Positions 51,605 through 61,254 of a stretch of 64,000 nt of DNA are shown here, one piece after another. Below the pieces are notes generated by a model. It did not search any database, was not told the DNA's origin, and saw nothing but the letters and a program-made list of their open reading frames with translations. Origin of the DNA: Lactonifactor longoviformis DSM 17459 (GTDB taxonomy: Bacteria > Bacillota > Clostridia > Lachnospirales > Lachnospiraceae). Each line of letters starts with the position of its first letter. The stretch's first letter is position 1. The position numbers were made by a program, and so were the translations under genes. The stretch covers positions 1 to 64,000 of the forward strand of contig NZ_FQVI01000001.1 in assembly GCF_900129135.1 (NCBI RefSeq), written 5' to 3'.

Positions 51605-53155
51605 CTATTTGTGATAAATTTTATAATACCCCTTACCATTCTGCTTTACAAAATATAAGGCTTCGTCAGCATCAGCGATCATCTGCTGCAGTTCTTTCTC
51701 CCCGCTGTACACAGAGACACCAACGCTGCACTGTACCGGAATATGCCGTCCGGCGGATCCTATCTCTGAGTGGAGCCTTAATACCAGTTCATTCAGCACA
51801 TCCTTCAGCTCGGTTTCATCGTCCAGGTTCATCAGGAGTATCACAAACTCATCACCCCCGTACCTCCCGACTACGCCGCCGTACTTCTTTTCATATTCCC
51901 TGAGAATATATCCCACACTTTTCAGTGCCACATCTCCGCCGTTGTGACCATAGGTGTCATTGATATACTTTAAGTTATCCATATCCACAAAGCAAAGTGC
52001 GCTGACAGAATCAGGCTCCGTTTTTTTCAGAAGTGCTTCCGCCTGGTTTAAAAACACAGAGCGGGTAACTACACCGGTCAGCGAGTCTGACAATCCGTCG
52101 CCGGTCAGACGGATGATCTCATCAAAATTCATACCCTCAGGGCGCTCATCCTGATAAATTTTCTTTTCCAGCTCTTCCACGGAATGCACCAGCATGTTCA
52201 CCATTTGCATCTGGCCTGCTATGTAACGGCGCAGGATCACCATAAGACCGGCACAGAGGAGAATGGTAAGAACAGCCACCAGCAGCAGACTGGGCAAAAT
52301 CTTAAGAAAAACCGTCAGAAAGTCGATGGAGCAAAGAATATCCCACCCGGTATTCTCCACGCGCTGATATGCCGTATAGGTAATAGAACCATTCCCAATG
52401 CTCCAGTATCCGCCGGGAACCTCATCCAGCAGTTTCTCCTGGAGCTGATCTGAAGTTGTTCCTATCAGGCGCCTGCTCTTCAGCTCATTCATAATGGACT
52501 CTCCATAGGGCAGTCCTGCAGTAGATGACATTACCTGCCCCCGGGTGCCAATCAGTGTGGCATCAGAGCTGTTGATTTTGGAGGATTTCTCCAGGATTTC
52601 CACCATTTCATCAAAGTAGATGGCACAGAAGAGGCTGCCGGTTATATTTTTCGCTTCATCACAGAGGGGCACTGCAACTGTATAATTCAAAGTCACACCA
52701 TCTGCGCCTGCGGCAAAGCTGTCTGTAACCTGTCTCTTTCCGGTAGAATACAGCCTTTGCATATAATCCCTGCTGGCCAAACTGGCAGGCTCCTCCCCGT
52801 CAGAGTAAACGGTGATATCTGCGTCAACATAACAGATCATCAGATAGCCAAAGCGGGGGGACATCTGATCCAGCTTTTTCACCTTTTCGATAGGCGGTAT
52901 CTTGGGATCGTAGAATTCCGGCAAACCAGCCAGGGCTTCCAGAAGTGTAATAGATTCGGTAACTCGCTGGGATATCTGCGCATGAACGCCGGCAAGAGAA
53001 GCCTCTGCATCCTCTCTCATTCCGCTGAAAGACAGAACAGCTCCTCCCAGCATAACGATAAGCAGTGTGAGCAGACAGAAAGCCGCACTGTACCGCAAAA
53101 CAGGCGCAAAAGAAATATGCCAGTTATTCCCATGATTCAAATGTTCTTTTTTCAT
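51605..53155 (-). CDS. Membrane diguanylate cyclase with outside Cache-type sensor
   Basis: 516 aa. Helix 1 at about 20-43, an outside region of 240 residues with Cache-like features (MSPRFGYLMICYVDADITVYSDGE, SRDYMQRLYSTGKRQVTDSF, GVTLNYTVAVPL), helix 2 at 285-309, then a GGDEF domain with intact RYGGDEFVILL (433-437) and DMDNLKYINDTYGHNGGD. It should make c-di-GMP from two GTP. The RxxD inhibitory site usual before GGDEF is not present, so product inhibition of that kind is not expected. Its start codon abuts the stop codon of the binding-protein gene (TAAATG), and the EAL gene starts 13 bases past its stop. Confidence 0.93.
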   Translation of the reverse strand: MKKEHLNHGNNWHISFAPVLRYSAAFCLLTLLIVMLGGAVLSFSGMREDAEASLAGVHAQISQRVTESITLLEALAGLPEFYDPKIPPIEKVKKLDQMSPRFGYLMICYVDADITVYSDGEEPASLASRDYMQRLYSTGKRQVTDSFAAGADGVTLNYTVAVPLCDEAKNITGSLFCAIYFDEMVEILEKSSKINSSDATLIGTRGQVMSSTAGLPYGESIMNELKSRRLIGTTSDQLQEKLLDEVPGGYWSIGNGSITYTAYQRVENTGWDILCSIDFLTVFLKILPSLLLVAVLTILLCAGLMVILRRYIAGQMQMVNMLVHSVEELEKKIYQDERPEGMNFDEIIRLTGDGLSDSLTGVVTRSVFLNQAEALLKKTEPDSVSALCFVDMDNLKYINDTYGHNGGDVALKSVGYILREYEKKYGGVVGRYGGDEFVILLMNLDDETELKDVLNELVLRLHSEIGSAGRHIPVQCSVGVSVYSGEKELQQMIADADEALYFVKQNGKGYYKIYHK

Positions 53156-54487
53156 TTATTCTAACCTTTCCTGCAGATACTTGCTCTGAGCAGCATTGCA
53201 GCTCTCATCAATGGCAGCCGCAGTCTCTTCCGGCGTCATAGTACCCAGGAGCAATTCCTGAATATTCAGATAAAACACATCCCTAACACTCTGCCATTCC
53301 CGATTATTGCGTATATTATCTATGGAGTTTGACATGTTATCACCGTAAGTCTGCAGCAAAGGAATCTCCTCCGCGTATTCTTCCATGACAGAACGGTTTA
53401 CCGGCAATGTCCCCAGAGTATACTTCATCAATTCTTCATCTGTGTAGATAAACCGGATAAAGTCCTTCGCCGCCTGTATTTTGTCCTCATCTCCATTGTC
53501 AAATACACAGAAGCCGTTAGTACTGCTGGTGCAGTACCCCTTTCCGTCCATGCTGGGAAAATTAGCAATAAATACCTCCAGCCCCTTATTCCAGGCATCC
53601 CACAGATTCGTCAGGTTTCCCACACAGATCCCCAGCTGTCCGTTGTAAAACAGATTCACGCAGTCCAGCAGCTCCATATTTTCAGCCCCCTTAGGGGTAA
53701 TCCCCTGTTCATCCAGCTCTTTGATCCATGTAAGAGCTTCAATTCCCTCCTGGGTGTTTACAGAGAACCTTCCATCCTCATCATACAGGGTTCCTCCAAA
53801 AGATTGGAGCAGAGTCATAATATGATTATCCCCCTGGTTGTTGGCTGCGTACATCATGAAGGTAAAAGTATTATCCTGCTGTATGGAATCCCTCAGGGTA
53901 TAGAGTATTGTATTGAATTCTGAGGTAGACCAGTGGGCCACTGTATTGTCCTGTGGAATGTATTCCTCCAGCCCTGCAGCTTCCATCATTTCCTTATTTA
54001 CCAGCAGGGTATTCTGCAGCTGCTGGAATGGCATTATATAGACATGCCCATCAATAGAATTCTGTTCCCAGATAGCTTCCTCTATATCACCGCGCAGCTT
54101 TTCATCGATCATATCATCCAATGGAACCAGCCAGCCGTCCGCCGCATAAGCCGGTGTATTCCAGGATCCGGAATAAAAAATATCCGCAGCCTCATCAGTT
54201 CCGTATTTATCAGCCAGCTGTTCTTTTTCGTCCAGATAATCATACCTGCTGACTGCAAAGTCAACGTCATATTTTTCATACTGCCCGGCAAATTTTTCCC
54301 CGGCCGCTACTAACAGATCATAAACTTCTATCTCGCCCAGTCCGGAAACAGTTCCCAGGCCTATGGGCGTCGTCTTTAACGTTAGGGTAATATGCTTTAT
54401 GGTATCTTCCTGTTTTGCTTCACATCCGGTCAGACTCAGACACAGCACAATTGCAGGCAGAAAAAAAGCGGTTTTCATTTTTTTCAT
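53156..54487 (-). CDS. Extracellular solute-binding lipoprotein (family 1, sugar type) without permease
   Basis: 443 aa. Lipobox LSLTGC at 17-22 marks a membrane-anchored lipoprotein. The body has the layout of sugar ABC-transporter binding proteins (SBP_bac_1/8): ADIFYSGSWNTPAYAADGWLVPLDD, a hinge region, NTLLVNKEMMEAAGLE, SFGGTLYDEDGRFSV, LGICVGNLTNLWDAW, and the closing AAKDFIRFIYTDEEL. Ligand unknown. No ABC permease or ATPase gene is near; it lies between a hybrid histidine kinase and a diguanylate cyclase and overlaps the kinase gene by four bases. I infer a role in sensing rather than uptake. Confidence 0.9.
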   Translation of the reverse strand: MKKMKTAFFLPAIVLCLSLTGCEAKQEDTIKHITLTLKTTPIGLGTVSGLGEIEVYDLLVAAGEKFAGQYEKYDVDFAVSRYDYLDEKEQLADKYGTDEAADIFYSGSWNTPAYAADGWLVPLDDMIDEKLRGDIEEAIWEQNSIDGHVYIMPFQQLQNTLLVNKEMMEAAGLEEYIPQDNTVAHWSTSEFNTILYTLRDSIQQDNTFTFMMYAANNQGDNHIMTLLQSFGGTLYDEDGRFSVNTQEGIEALTWIKELDEQGITPKGAENMELLDCVNLFYNGQLGICVGNLTNLWDAWNKGLEVFIANFPSMDGKGYCTSSTNGFCVFDNGDEDKIQAAKDFIRFIYTDEELMKYTLGTLPVNRSVMEEYAEEIPLLQTYGDNMSNSIDNIRNNREWQSVRDVFYLNIQELLLGTMTPEETAAAIDESCNAAQSKYLQERLE

Positions 54488-56628
54488 TTCTCATCCCCCT
54501 GATTCTTCAGATTTTTAATTTTTTCCAACAGCAGAGAAATGTCCAGAGGCTTTGTCACCACATCATCCATCCCCGCCTTCAGAGCCTTCTCTGCATCTTC
54601 CCGAAAGGCATTGGCTGTTACCGCGATAATTGGTACAGAAGTACTGTCCCCCCGCGGCAGACTCCTTATCTGTCTGGTTGCCTCGTACCCGTCAGTTACC
54701 GGCATCTGCACATCCATCAGCACGAAATCAAAGAAGAAAAGAGTACTGCTCTCAAATGCGGATACTGCCTCGCTGCCATCCGCAGCTTCCCACACTTCAC
54801 AGCCCTGCTCCTCCAGAACAGAGACCACGATCATACGATTTATCTCATTATCCTCTGCCACTAAAACTCTTTTTCCCTCGAGGCCCCACACAGTCTCTGT
54901 CTCGGAGACTGCCGGCCTTTCCGGAATCTTTGACGCCTGCACAATGGGCAGCGGGATTGACACGGTGAATGTACTTCCCTCTCCAGGATGGCTCTCCACC
55001 TGTATGGATCCCCCCATTTTCTCCACAAGGGTCTTGCTCAGAGTAGTGCCCAGGCCGGTACCGTTCTGGGAGGCCATACGTCTCTCCTGTTCAAAGGGAA
55101 GCCAGATACGTTCCAGAAATTCGGGTGACATTCCGCATCCGGTATCACTTACGGTAAAGGTAGTATCCGCCACACCATCTGCCGCCGCCTGCCGGACTGT
55201 CAAAGAGATCCGTCCCCCCTTCGGAGTAAATTTCAGTGCGTTTCCAAGGAGGTTCATCAGCACCTGTTTAATCCGCAGTGCGTCTCCAAGCACATAGGGT
55301 TCTCTCAATTCACTGCAGTCCGTCTGCAGAAATACCCCTTTATCTTCTGCCTGGGTGTTGAGCAATTCCATAATCTCCCGGACCAGTGCGGATAAATTCA
55401 GCTCCTTTTGGAAAATTTCCAACTGTCCGCTCTCTATCTTTGACATATCCAGCACATCCGTGATTACACCTTTCAGAAATTCTGCCGAAATCTCTGCCTT
55501 TGTCAGATATCCGTTCAGTTTTTCCTTATCATCTATATGCTGCCGCATCAGATAATGAAGTCCTACAATCCCGTTCAAAGGAGTTCTGATCTCATGGCTC
55601 ATATTGGCTAGAAACGCTGATTTTGCATGTTCCGACGCCCGGGCAACCCGGGCCTCAGCCCCGCTGCGGTAAACATAATACGTCACGACAAGAATCAGCA
55701 CCCCTAAAACCAGAAAAAATGGAAGGGAGCGCAGAAACAATGCCTGTACCTGCTTATCCGTCACTCTGGCAGAAACCCGCACCACCAGATACCAGTCGTT
55801 GCTGTCCTGATAATTTAACGGCAGAAAAAGAGAATAAAATCCCTCCCCGTCCAAATGATATTTCACAAACTGTTTTTCACTCATTTCCAGGGCCTTTTTG
55901 CATGCAGCTAGAGAATTGCCTCTTTGGAAAACGGCTCCCTCCAGCTCCTTAAAAAAGTTATGTTCCCCTGAACCGCTGTCATAATTCTGACTGGCTGTTA
56001 TGATCTCCCCTGTAGGCCGCATCACAAGCGCAACTCCCTGTCCGTCAAAGCTTTCCAGGCGCATTTGACTGGTAATCTCAGTAATAGGCACTAGGCCGAC
56101 TATGCCTGAGACTGTTTTCATTCCGCAGGATATGGGAGTATCCAGATTCATTCCATAAATCAGGTATTCCCCCCAGCGCTCCCGGCTGCTCTCACTGTAT
56201 CTTGTGACAAATTTGCCGCCAGCCTTCTCATACTCTTCCCGCCATGGCATTTCCTGCAGATCGGTTTCTATGTAAGCACTGCTGTAGACCTGTCCGTCCT
56301 CACTCACAAGATACATCTCATGAAAAGCGGTTGCCTGTGATTCCACATTCAGCTCGTACAGCACATCTTCCAGGCTGTTCTCCCTGTTAAGCCGGATCCG
56401 CTCAGTAATTGAGTTCAGATACTCCCATCTGATGTTCATCTGATTGACAATATTCAGGCGGTCATGATCTGCAATCTGCTCCATAAAAGATACGGTAGTG
56501 GCATAGACTGCCTGCTCGATACTCTTCTGATACAACCAATACCCCACGGTTAAGAAAGCAAAGCATGTTACAAAAACAAGGACAAGCGCCCGCCATTTGA
56601 CACCGCCTTTTTGTCTGGCCTTTTTCAT
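54484..56628 (-). CDS. Hybrid sensor histidine kinase with C-terminal receiver domain
   Basis: 714 aa. Helix 1 at about 13-33, an outside Cache-like sensor (35-298), helix 2 at 300-320, HisKA with His345 in SHEIRTPLNG, HATPase with N463 in GNALKF, DTGCGM, FEQE and GTGLGTTL, and a receiver domain (586-712) with Asp639 in MDVQMP and Lys693 in TKPL. No HPt domain or separate response regulator is encoded beside it, so the next step of the phosphorelay is unknown. First gene of the operon with a clear promoter; followed by the solute-binding lipoprotein, diguanylate cyclase and EAL genes. Confidence 0.94.
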   Translation of the reverse strand: MKKARQKGGVKWRALVLVFVTCFAFLTVGYWLYQKSIEQAVYATTVSFMEQIADHDRLNIVNQMNIRWEYLNSITERIRLNRENSLEDVLYELNVESQATAFHEMYLVSEDGQVYSSAYIETDLQEMPWREEYEKAGGKFVTRYSESSRERWGEYLIYGMNLDTPISCGMKTVSGIVGLVPITEITSQMRLESFDGQGVALVMRPTGEIITASQNYDSGSGEHNFFKELEGAVFQRGNSLAACKKALEMSEKQFVKYHLDGEGFYSLFLPLNYQDSNDWYLVVRVSARVTDKQVQALFLRSLPFFLVLGVLILVVTYYVYRSGAEARVARASEHAKSAFLANMSHEIRTPLNGIVGLHYLMRQHIDDKEKLNGYLTKAEISAEFLKGVITDVLDMSKIESGQLEIFQKELNLSALVREIMELLNTQAEDKGVFLQTDCSELREPYVLGDALRIKQVLMNLLGNALKFTPKGGRISLTVRQAAADGVADTTFTVSDTGCGMSPEFLERIWLPFEQERRMASQNGTGLGTTLSKTLVEKMGGSIQVESHPGEGSTFTVSIPLPIVQASKIPERPAVSETETVWGLEGKRVLVAEDNEINRMIVVSVLEEQGCEVWEAADGSEAVSAFESSTLFFFDFVLMDVQMPVTDGYEATRQIRSLPRGDSTSVPIIAVTANAFREDAEKALKAGMDDVVTKPLDISLLLEKIKNLKNQGDEK

Positions 56629-56745
56629 TCCCTATCCTCTCCATATCCCTTTGCCTCCTGTTTCTGCAGGCCGGCAAGAGATCCTCTTCATAATAAACTG
56701 CCCGCAGAACAGGCAGGCTTTCATTCTTGGAACCTATACCAAATT

Positions 56746-56774
56746 ATTATACCATTCTTATCTGTACAATTCAA
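56746..56774 (-). promoter_or_regulatory. Promoter of the kinase / binding protein / c-di-GMP operon
   Basis: Minus strand TTGAAT (56769-56774), 17 bases, extended -10 TGGTATAAT (TATAAT at 56751-56746). The leader is about 110 bases and holds a possible CTGCC/GGCAG hairpin at 56698-56716. Confidence 0.7.
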
Positions 56775-56781
56775 CAATACA

Positions 56782-56836
56782 AAAATACCGGCAGCAGTCT
56801 TCCGCCCCTGAAAAGGAGAGAAAGATTGCTGCCGGT
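56782..56836 (-). terminator. Terminator of the nucleoside kinase gene
   Basis: Fourteen-base stem (56823-56836 with 56787-56800, one wobble pair) and a 22-base loop, followed on the minus strand by TATTTTTG. It lies about 20 bases past the stop codon and just before the next promoter. Confidence 0.85.
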
Positions 56837-56857
56837 TATCCGTTAAATATGAAAGCG

Positions 56858-58525
56858 TCACAGGCGGAAGCATCCCCCGCCCACAAATTCTCTGAGAATG
56901 GAATTATGAGGGATATCTTCACTTGGCACACCCACAAAGTAGTCCAGAAACTTCAGAAGTCTCTTGGCCTCCACATATTCCGGCGCATCCCGCTCTATGC
57001 CAAACAGAATAGGCTCTGCATAAAGCTTCAGAATCGCCAGCTCATAGATGAGGGCAGAGTTAAACATAACATCTGCAGATTCCTGGTAGGGGAAGATATT
57101 CTCGCTCTCCCCTCTTCTCACTGAGGGCCACATGGCTATGGTATTTTTGGCTGAGGTTCCTCTGGTTCTGGCATCTCTCACAATACGCCTGATCAGCCGT
57201 CCGTCTGTGGTGGGGATCCGGTTATGCTCATCAATATTCAGCTGGGTCAGAGCACTGATGTAAATCTTATATTTACTGTCCGAGGGAAGGGAACTGCTGA
57301 GTTTATCGTTCAGGCAGTGAATCCCCTCTATGACCAGAACGTCCTCCGGACCCAGCTGCATGGTATCCCCTCTGTATTCCCTCTGGCCGGTAACAAAATT
57401 GTAGGTAGGCAGCTCCACGCACCTGCCCTCCAGAAGATTGCACATATCTTCATTGAACTGCTTTACATCCAGGGCTTCCAGACACTCGTAATTTTTGTTT
57501 CCCTCACTGTCCACAGGCGTATCCTCTCTGTTGACAAAATAATTATCTACCGAGATCTGATGAGGCTTCAGTCCATGCGCAGACAGCTGAATGGAGAGTC
57601 TGTGTGAAAACGTAGTTTTTCCAGAAGAAGACGGGCCGGCTATCATAATAAACTTCTTACGCTTCATCCCTGCAATATCTTCCGCTATCTTAGATATCTT
57701 CCCTTCCTGCAGTGCCTCAGCGATGAGGATCATCTCTCTGGCGCCCACGGTCGTAATCATATCGTTCAGCTCCCCAACGGTAGCCACATCCATCCGTTCT
57801 CCCCATTCCTCAGATTCTTTCTGCACCTGAAAGATCTTAGGCATGGGACGAAACGGCGGCACCTTCTCCGGATTGCTGGCTTCCGGAAGCTGAAGAACGA
57901 AGCCCTCATCGTAGAGAAACAGATCGAAATATTTCAGATACCCTGTATGATTTACCATAAACCCGTAAAAATAGTCTTCAAATTCATCAATGCTGTAAAT
58001 ATTTACCCTGGAGACCCGCCGGTAGCGGAACAGCTTTTCCTTATCATACATGCCATGCTTGTGAAAAAGTTCTATGGCATCGTTGGTACCTACACTCCGC
58101 TTCATAATGGGAATCTTCTTCTCCACCATCTCCATCATATAAGCTTTTACTTTCCCGAGAAATTCCTCATCCACCTTCACCTTTCCCTGAATCGTAAAAT
58201 AAAACCCGGAGCCCACCGCAAAGTGAAGAACCGCCTTCTCTACATTTTCGTGACCAGCCACATGGTACACTGCTTTCAGGAGAAGAAGAGAGGCACTTCT
58301 TTTGTAGGTTTTATGTCCAATGGAGTCCCCGGTGGTGATAAATTCTATGGAGCACTCTCTCTTCAGACGTTTATGGAGTTCTTTCAGCTTCCCATTCACT
58401 GTAACCAGCACAATGGGATATCTGGTGCTGCCCTCATAATCCTGTGCAATTTCTCCAAAAGTAATCCCCCATGGATACTCCCTTTTTTCCCCGTTAATCT
58501 CTACCCAAATTCTCTCCTGTTCCAT
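56858..58525 (-). CDS. Nucleoside kinase (uridine kinase-like) with N-terminal TGS and tRNA-synthetase-like domains
   Basis: 555 aa. Residues 1-75 resemble a TGS domain (INGEKREYPWGITFGEIAQDY), 75-270 a threonyl-tRNA-synthetase-type second additional domain region (HFAVGSGFYFTI, FRYRRVSRVNIYSID), and 275-500 a uridine kinase/phosphoribulokinase fold with P-loop GPSSSGKTTFSHRL, DNYFVNREDTP and IEGIHCLND. This fusion is common in clostridia and annotated as nucleoside kinase, substrate probably uridine, cytidine or a related nucleoside. ATG at 58525 has GGAGG upstream. Stands alone between terminators. Confidence 0.9.
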   Translation of the reverse strand: MEQERIWVEINGEKREYPWGITFGEIAQDYEGSTRYPIVLVTVNGKLKELHKRLKRECSIEFITTGDSIGHKTYKRSASLLLLKAVYHVAGHENVEKAVLHFAVGSGFYFTIQGKVKVDEEFLGKVKAYMMEMVEKKIPIMKRSVGTNDAIELFHKHGMYDKEKLFRYRRVSRVNIYSIDEFEDYFYGFMVNHTGYLKYFDLFLYDEGFVLQLPEASNPEKVPPFRPMPKIFQVQKESEEWGERMDVATVGELNDMITTVGAREMILIAEALQEGKISKIAEDIAGMKRKKFIMIAGPSSSGKTTFSHRLSIQLSAHGLKPHQISVDNYFVNREDTPVDSEGNKNYECLEALDVKQFNEDMCNLLEGRCVELPTYNFVTGQREYRGDTMQLGPEDVLVIEGIHCLNDKLSSSLPSDSKYKIYISALTQLNIDEHNRIPTTDGRLIRRIVRDARTRGTSAKNTIAMWPSVRRGESENIFPYQESADVMFNSALIYELAILKLYAEPILFGIERDAPEYVEAKRLLKFLDYFVGVPSEDIPHNSILREFVGGGCFRL

Positions 58526-58549
58526 ATGCAACCTCCATTTATAAAGTAA

Positions 58550-58575
58550 GGACGAAGGAATACACTTCCCCGTCC
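58550..58575 (-). terminator. Possible terminator after the Nif3-like gene
   Basis: Minus-strand stem GGACGGGG against CCTTCGTCC with wobble pairs, then TTACTTTAT. Imperfect; it may partly separate the rpoD operon from the nucleoside kinase gene 82 bases past the Nif3 stop. Confidence 0.4.
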
Positions 58576-58607
58576 CAATTCTGCTCTGCAGGATCCAAAC
58601 ACTGGTA

Positions 58608-59390
58608 TTACATCCAGGTAAATGGCTCTTTTACCGGCATTCCCTCCACAATGAGCTGCGGGTATTCTCCGGCAAGTACCTGTCTCATAAAGTCAATAAA
58701 CATAGCCTCTGTTCCATAATGTCCCGCATCAATTATCGCGATCCCTCTGGAGGGCGCATCAATTCCCGTGTGATAATCAATATCCCCGGTCACCAGAACC
58801 TCAGCCCCTGATGAGATAGCTTTTGCCACCATACTCTTTCCGGAGCCGGTAGATACGGCGGCCCGATTCAGGCTCTGATCCATATCTCCGTAAACGGTGA
58901 CGTGGGACAGATTCAGGGCTTTCTTCACAAAACCGGCGCACTCCCTCAGTGTCATCCTCCGGGGAAGGGTCCCCACTCTTCCGATCCCCTCCGCTCTGCC
59001 GCTGTCCTCAAAGGTAACATCCAGCACAGAGGTATCGGTCAGCTGAAGATACCCGGCACTCAAATCAGCCATGCCGCAGATATCAAAATTCGTGTGCATG
59101 GCATAGCAGGCAATATTCTCTTTTATCATTTTTATGATCCGTCTGCCCAGATAATTCCCGGCGTTTACTTGTTTGATTCCGCTGAAAATCATGGGATGAT
59201 GGGTTATCATCAGATCCGCGTGAAAATCCACTGCCGCGTGTAAGGTCTCATCCGTCACATCCAGGGCAAGAAATATCCTGGATATCTGGGATTCCTCATC
59301 CCCCACCAACAGTCCCACGTTGTCCCAGTCCTCTGCAAAGGACGGGGGATACAATCTCTCCAGTGTCTGTATGATTTCTTTACATTTCAT
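58608..59390 (-). CDS. Nif3-like dinuclear metal-centre protein (YqfO family)
   Basis: 260 aa. FAEDWDNVGLLVGDE, then HADLMITHHPMIFSGIKQVN (metal-binding His pair), AMHTNFDICGMA, and a late GHYGTEAMFIDFM. These are the marks of the Nif3/YbgI/YqfO hexamers. The family's reaction is not settled. Its start overlaps the trmK end by 11 bases, the usual arrangement in Firmicutes; there is no strong ribosome site, so translation is coupled. Confidence 0.93.
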   Translation of the reverse strand: MKCKEIIQTLERLYPPSFAEDWDNVGLLVGDEESQISRIFLALDVTDETLHAAVDFHADLMITHHPMIFSGIKQVNAGNYLGRRIIKMIKENIACYAMHTNFDICGMADLSAGYLQLTDTSVLDVTFEDSGRAEGIGRVGTLPRRMTLRECAGFVKKALNLSHVTVYGDMDQSLNRAAVSTGSGKSMVAKAISSGAEVLVTGDIDYHTGIDAPSRGIAIIDAGHYGTEAMFIDFMRQVLAGEYPQLIVEGMPVKEPFTWM

Positions 59391-60075
59391 AGTGTAGTAA
59401 AGCAGCTTCTATATACTGCATCTCCTGTTGAATTTCTTTTTCCCGTTCTCTTGCCTGAGGGGTTCCGGACAGCGAAAGCGTATCCAGAATCTGCAGGCAG
59501 GTGTCTTTTTCCTTTTCCAGATACTGTCTCAGCACAGGATGTCCGGACTGAAGCAGTTCCCGCCCGTACCTTAAATAAATCTCTTCCGTCTCTTCCATCT
59601 CTCCATGGACAGCCTTTATCATAGGATAGTATTTTCCATCCTCCAGCACCATTGTTTCAGCTGTGATGGAATATCCGTTTTTCTGCAGAAAGAAGCGTAC
59701 CTGGCGAATCTCTGACTGTGGCTGAAGAATGAATTCCGATACACTGCGGAGCACTTCTTCGCCGTCTCTTAGAATCTTCTGTACCAGACCTCCCCCCATC
59801 CCGGCAATGATAAGAGTATCTGCTTCCCCGGGCTTCAGGGCCTGTACACCGTCTGACAGGCGCGTCTGTATGTATTCCCTGAGTCCATTTTCCTCTATAT
59901 GTGCTTCTGCCCGGGATAAAGGGCCTCTCCGGATGTCCATGGCAATGGCACCTGGTATCTTTTTCTGCTGTATCAGATAAATGGGGATATACCCATGGTC
60001 ACAGCCAACATCTGCAACTGTGTTTCCCTCTGTAACCATGCCGGCCACAGCTAAAAGCCTGTTGGATAACTGCAT
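59380..60075 (-). CDS. trmK: tRNA (adenine-22 N1)-methyltransferase
   Basis: 231 aa. SAM-binding VADVGCDHGYIPIYLIQ, AMDIRRGPLSRAEAHI, LSDGVQAL and IAGMGGGLVQKIL are those of TrmK. It methylates A22 of tRNA(Ser) and related tRNAs with the long arm. Follows rpoD by 15 bases, as in many Firmicutes. Confidence 0.93.
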   Translation of the reverse strand: MQLSNRLLAVAGMVTEGNTVADVGCDHGYIPIYLIQQKKIPGAIAMDIRRGPLSRAEAHIEENGLREYIQTRLSDGVQALKPGEADTLIIAGMGGGLVQKILRDGEEVLRSVSEFILQPQSEIRQVRFFLQKNGYSITAETMVLEDGKYYPMIKAVHGEMEETEEIYLRYGRELLQSGHPVLRQYLEKEKDTCLQILDTLSLSGTPQAREREKEIQQEMQYIEAALLHYEM

Positions 60076-60090
60076 ACGCTTTCTCCTGTA

Positions 60091-61215
60091 TTAATCCAGA
60101 TAGTCTTTTAGCTTGCGGCTGCGGCTGGGATGGCGGAGCTTTCTAAGCGCCTTTGCCTCAATCTGGCGGATACGTTCCCTGGTTACATTGAATTCTTTTC
60201 CCACTTCCTCCAGTGTTCTGGCACGGCCGTCATCCAGGCCGAAACGAAGACGGAGCACCTTTTGTTCTCTCTCGGTAAGGGTTCCCAGCACCTCCACCAG
60301 CTGTTCCTTTAACAGGGTAAATGCAGCTGCATCTGCTGGCACAGGTACATTGTCATCCTGAATAAAATCACCCAAATGGCTGTCTTCTTCCTCTCCGATA
60401 GGAGTTTCCAAAGACACCGGCTCCTGTGAAATTTTAAGAATCTCACGGACACGGTCAACGGACATATTCATCTCCTCTGCGATCTCTTCCGGCAGAGGTT
60501 CCCGGCCAAGCTCCTGAAGAAGCTGTCTGGATACCCGGATCAATTTATTAATGGTCTCCACCATGTGAACCGGAATACGGATCGTCCGGGCCTGATCGGC
60601 GATAGCCCTTGTAATTGCCTGACGGATCCACCAGGTGGCATAGGTGCTGAACTTGTATCCTTTTCTGTAATCAAACTTTTCCACTGCCTTGATGAGACCC
60701 AGATTTCCCTCCTGGATCAGATCCAAAAACAGCATCCCCCGGCCCACATAGCGCTTTGCAATGCTTACTACCAGGCGGAGATTCGCCTCTGCCAAACGCT
60801 TTTTGGCATTCTCATCCCCGTCTTCCATGCGCTGGGCAAGCGCAATCTCTTCCTCCGCCGTCAGAAGGGGAACCTTACCAATCTCTTTCAGATACATCCG
60901 CACCGGATCCTCAATGCTGATCCCCTCAGGCACCGACAAATCTATATTCTCAACATCTACCTCGTCTTCTTCGTCCAACTTAATATCTTCATCATCGTCC
61001 AGCAGCAGCACATCCGTATCCGTATCGCTGATTCTCAGCACGTCGATTCCATTGGCTTCCAGATAGTCAAAGACTTTGTCCAGATATTCAGCATCCAGCG
61101 GGGTATCCCGGAAAAAGTCATTAATCTCCTGATATTCCAGAACATTCTTTTTCTTTCTGCCCATTTCCAGAAGCTCTGCTAATTTTTCACTGAATTTTGC
61201 CATATTCATTTCCAT
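60091..61215 (-). CDS. rpoD: Primary sigma factor RpoD (sigma A)
   Basis: 374 aa, the usual short form of Firmicutes. Region 1.1 is reduced, with acidic runs near residues 70-90. Region 2 has RRLVV-like [38 protein letters not shown] and [20 protein letters not shown]; region 4 has LREL-type [18 protein letters not shown]. Directs RNA polymerase to the TTGACA/TATAAT promoters found throughout this window. Start has AGGATGG upstream. Second after dnaG, in the classic macromolecular synthesis operon order. Confidence 0.98.
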   Translation of the reverse strand: MEMNMAKFSEKLAELLEMGRKKKNVLEYQEINDFFRDTPLDAEYLDKVFDYLEANGIDVLRISDTDTDVLLLDDDEDIKLDEEDEVDVENIDLSVPEGISIEDPVRMYLKEIGKVPLLTAEEEIALAQRMEDGDENAKKRLAEANLRLVVSIAKRYVGRGMLFLDLIQEGNLGLIKAVEKFDYRKGYKFSTYATWWIRQAITRAIADQARTIRIPVHMVETINKLIRVSRQLLQELGREPLPEEIAEEMNMSVDRVREILKISQEPVSLETPIGEEEDSHLGDFIQDDNVPVPADAAAFTLLKEQLVEVLGTLTEREQKVLRLRFGLDDGRARTLEEVGKEFNVTRERIRQIEAKALRKLRHPSRSRKLKDYLD

Positions 61216-61254
61216 AGGTGTTCCATCCTCTCATAACTTGTTTATATTTTATCC

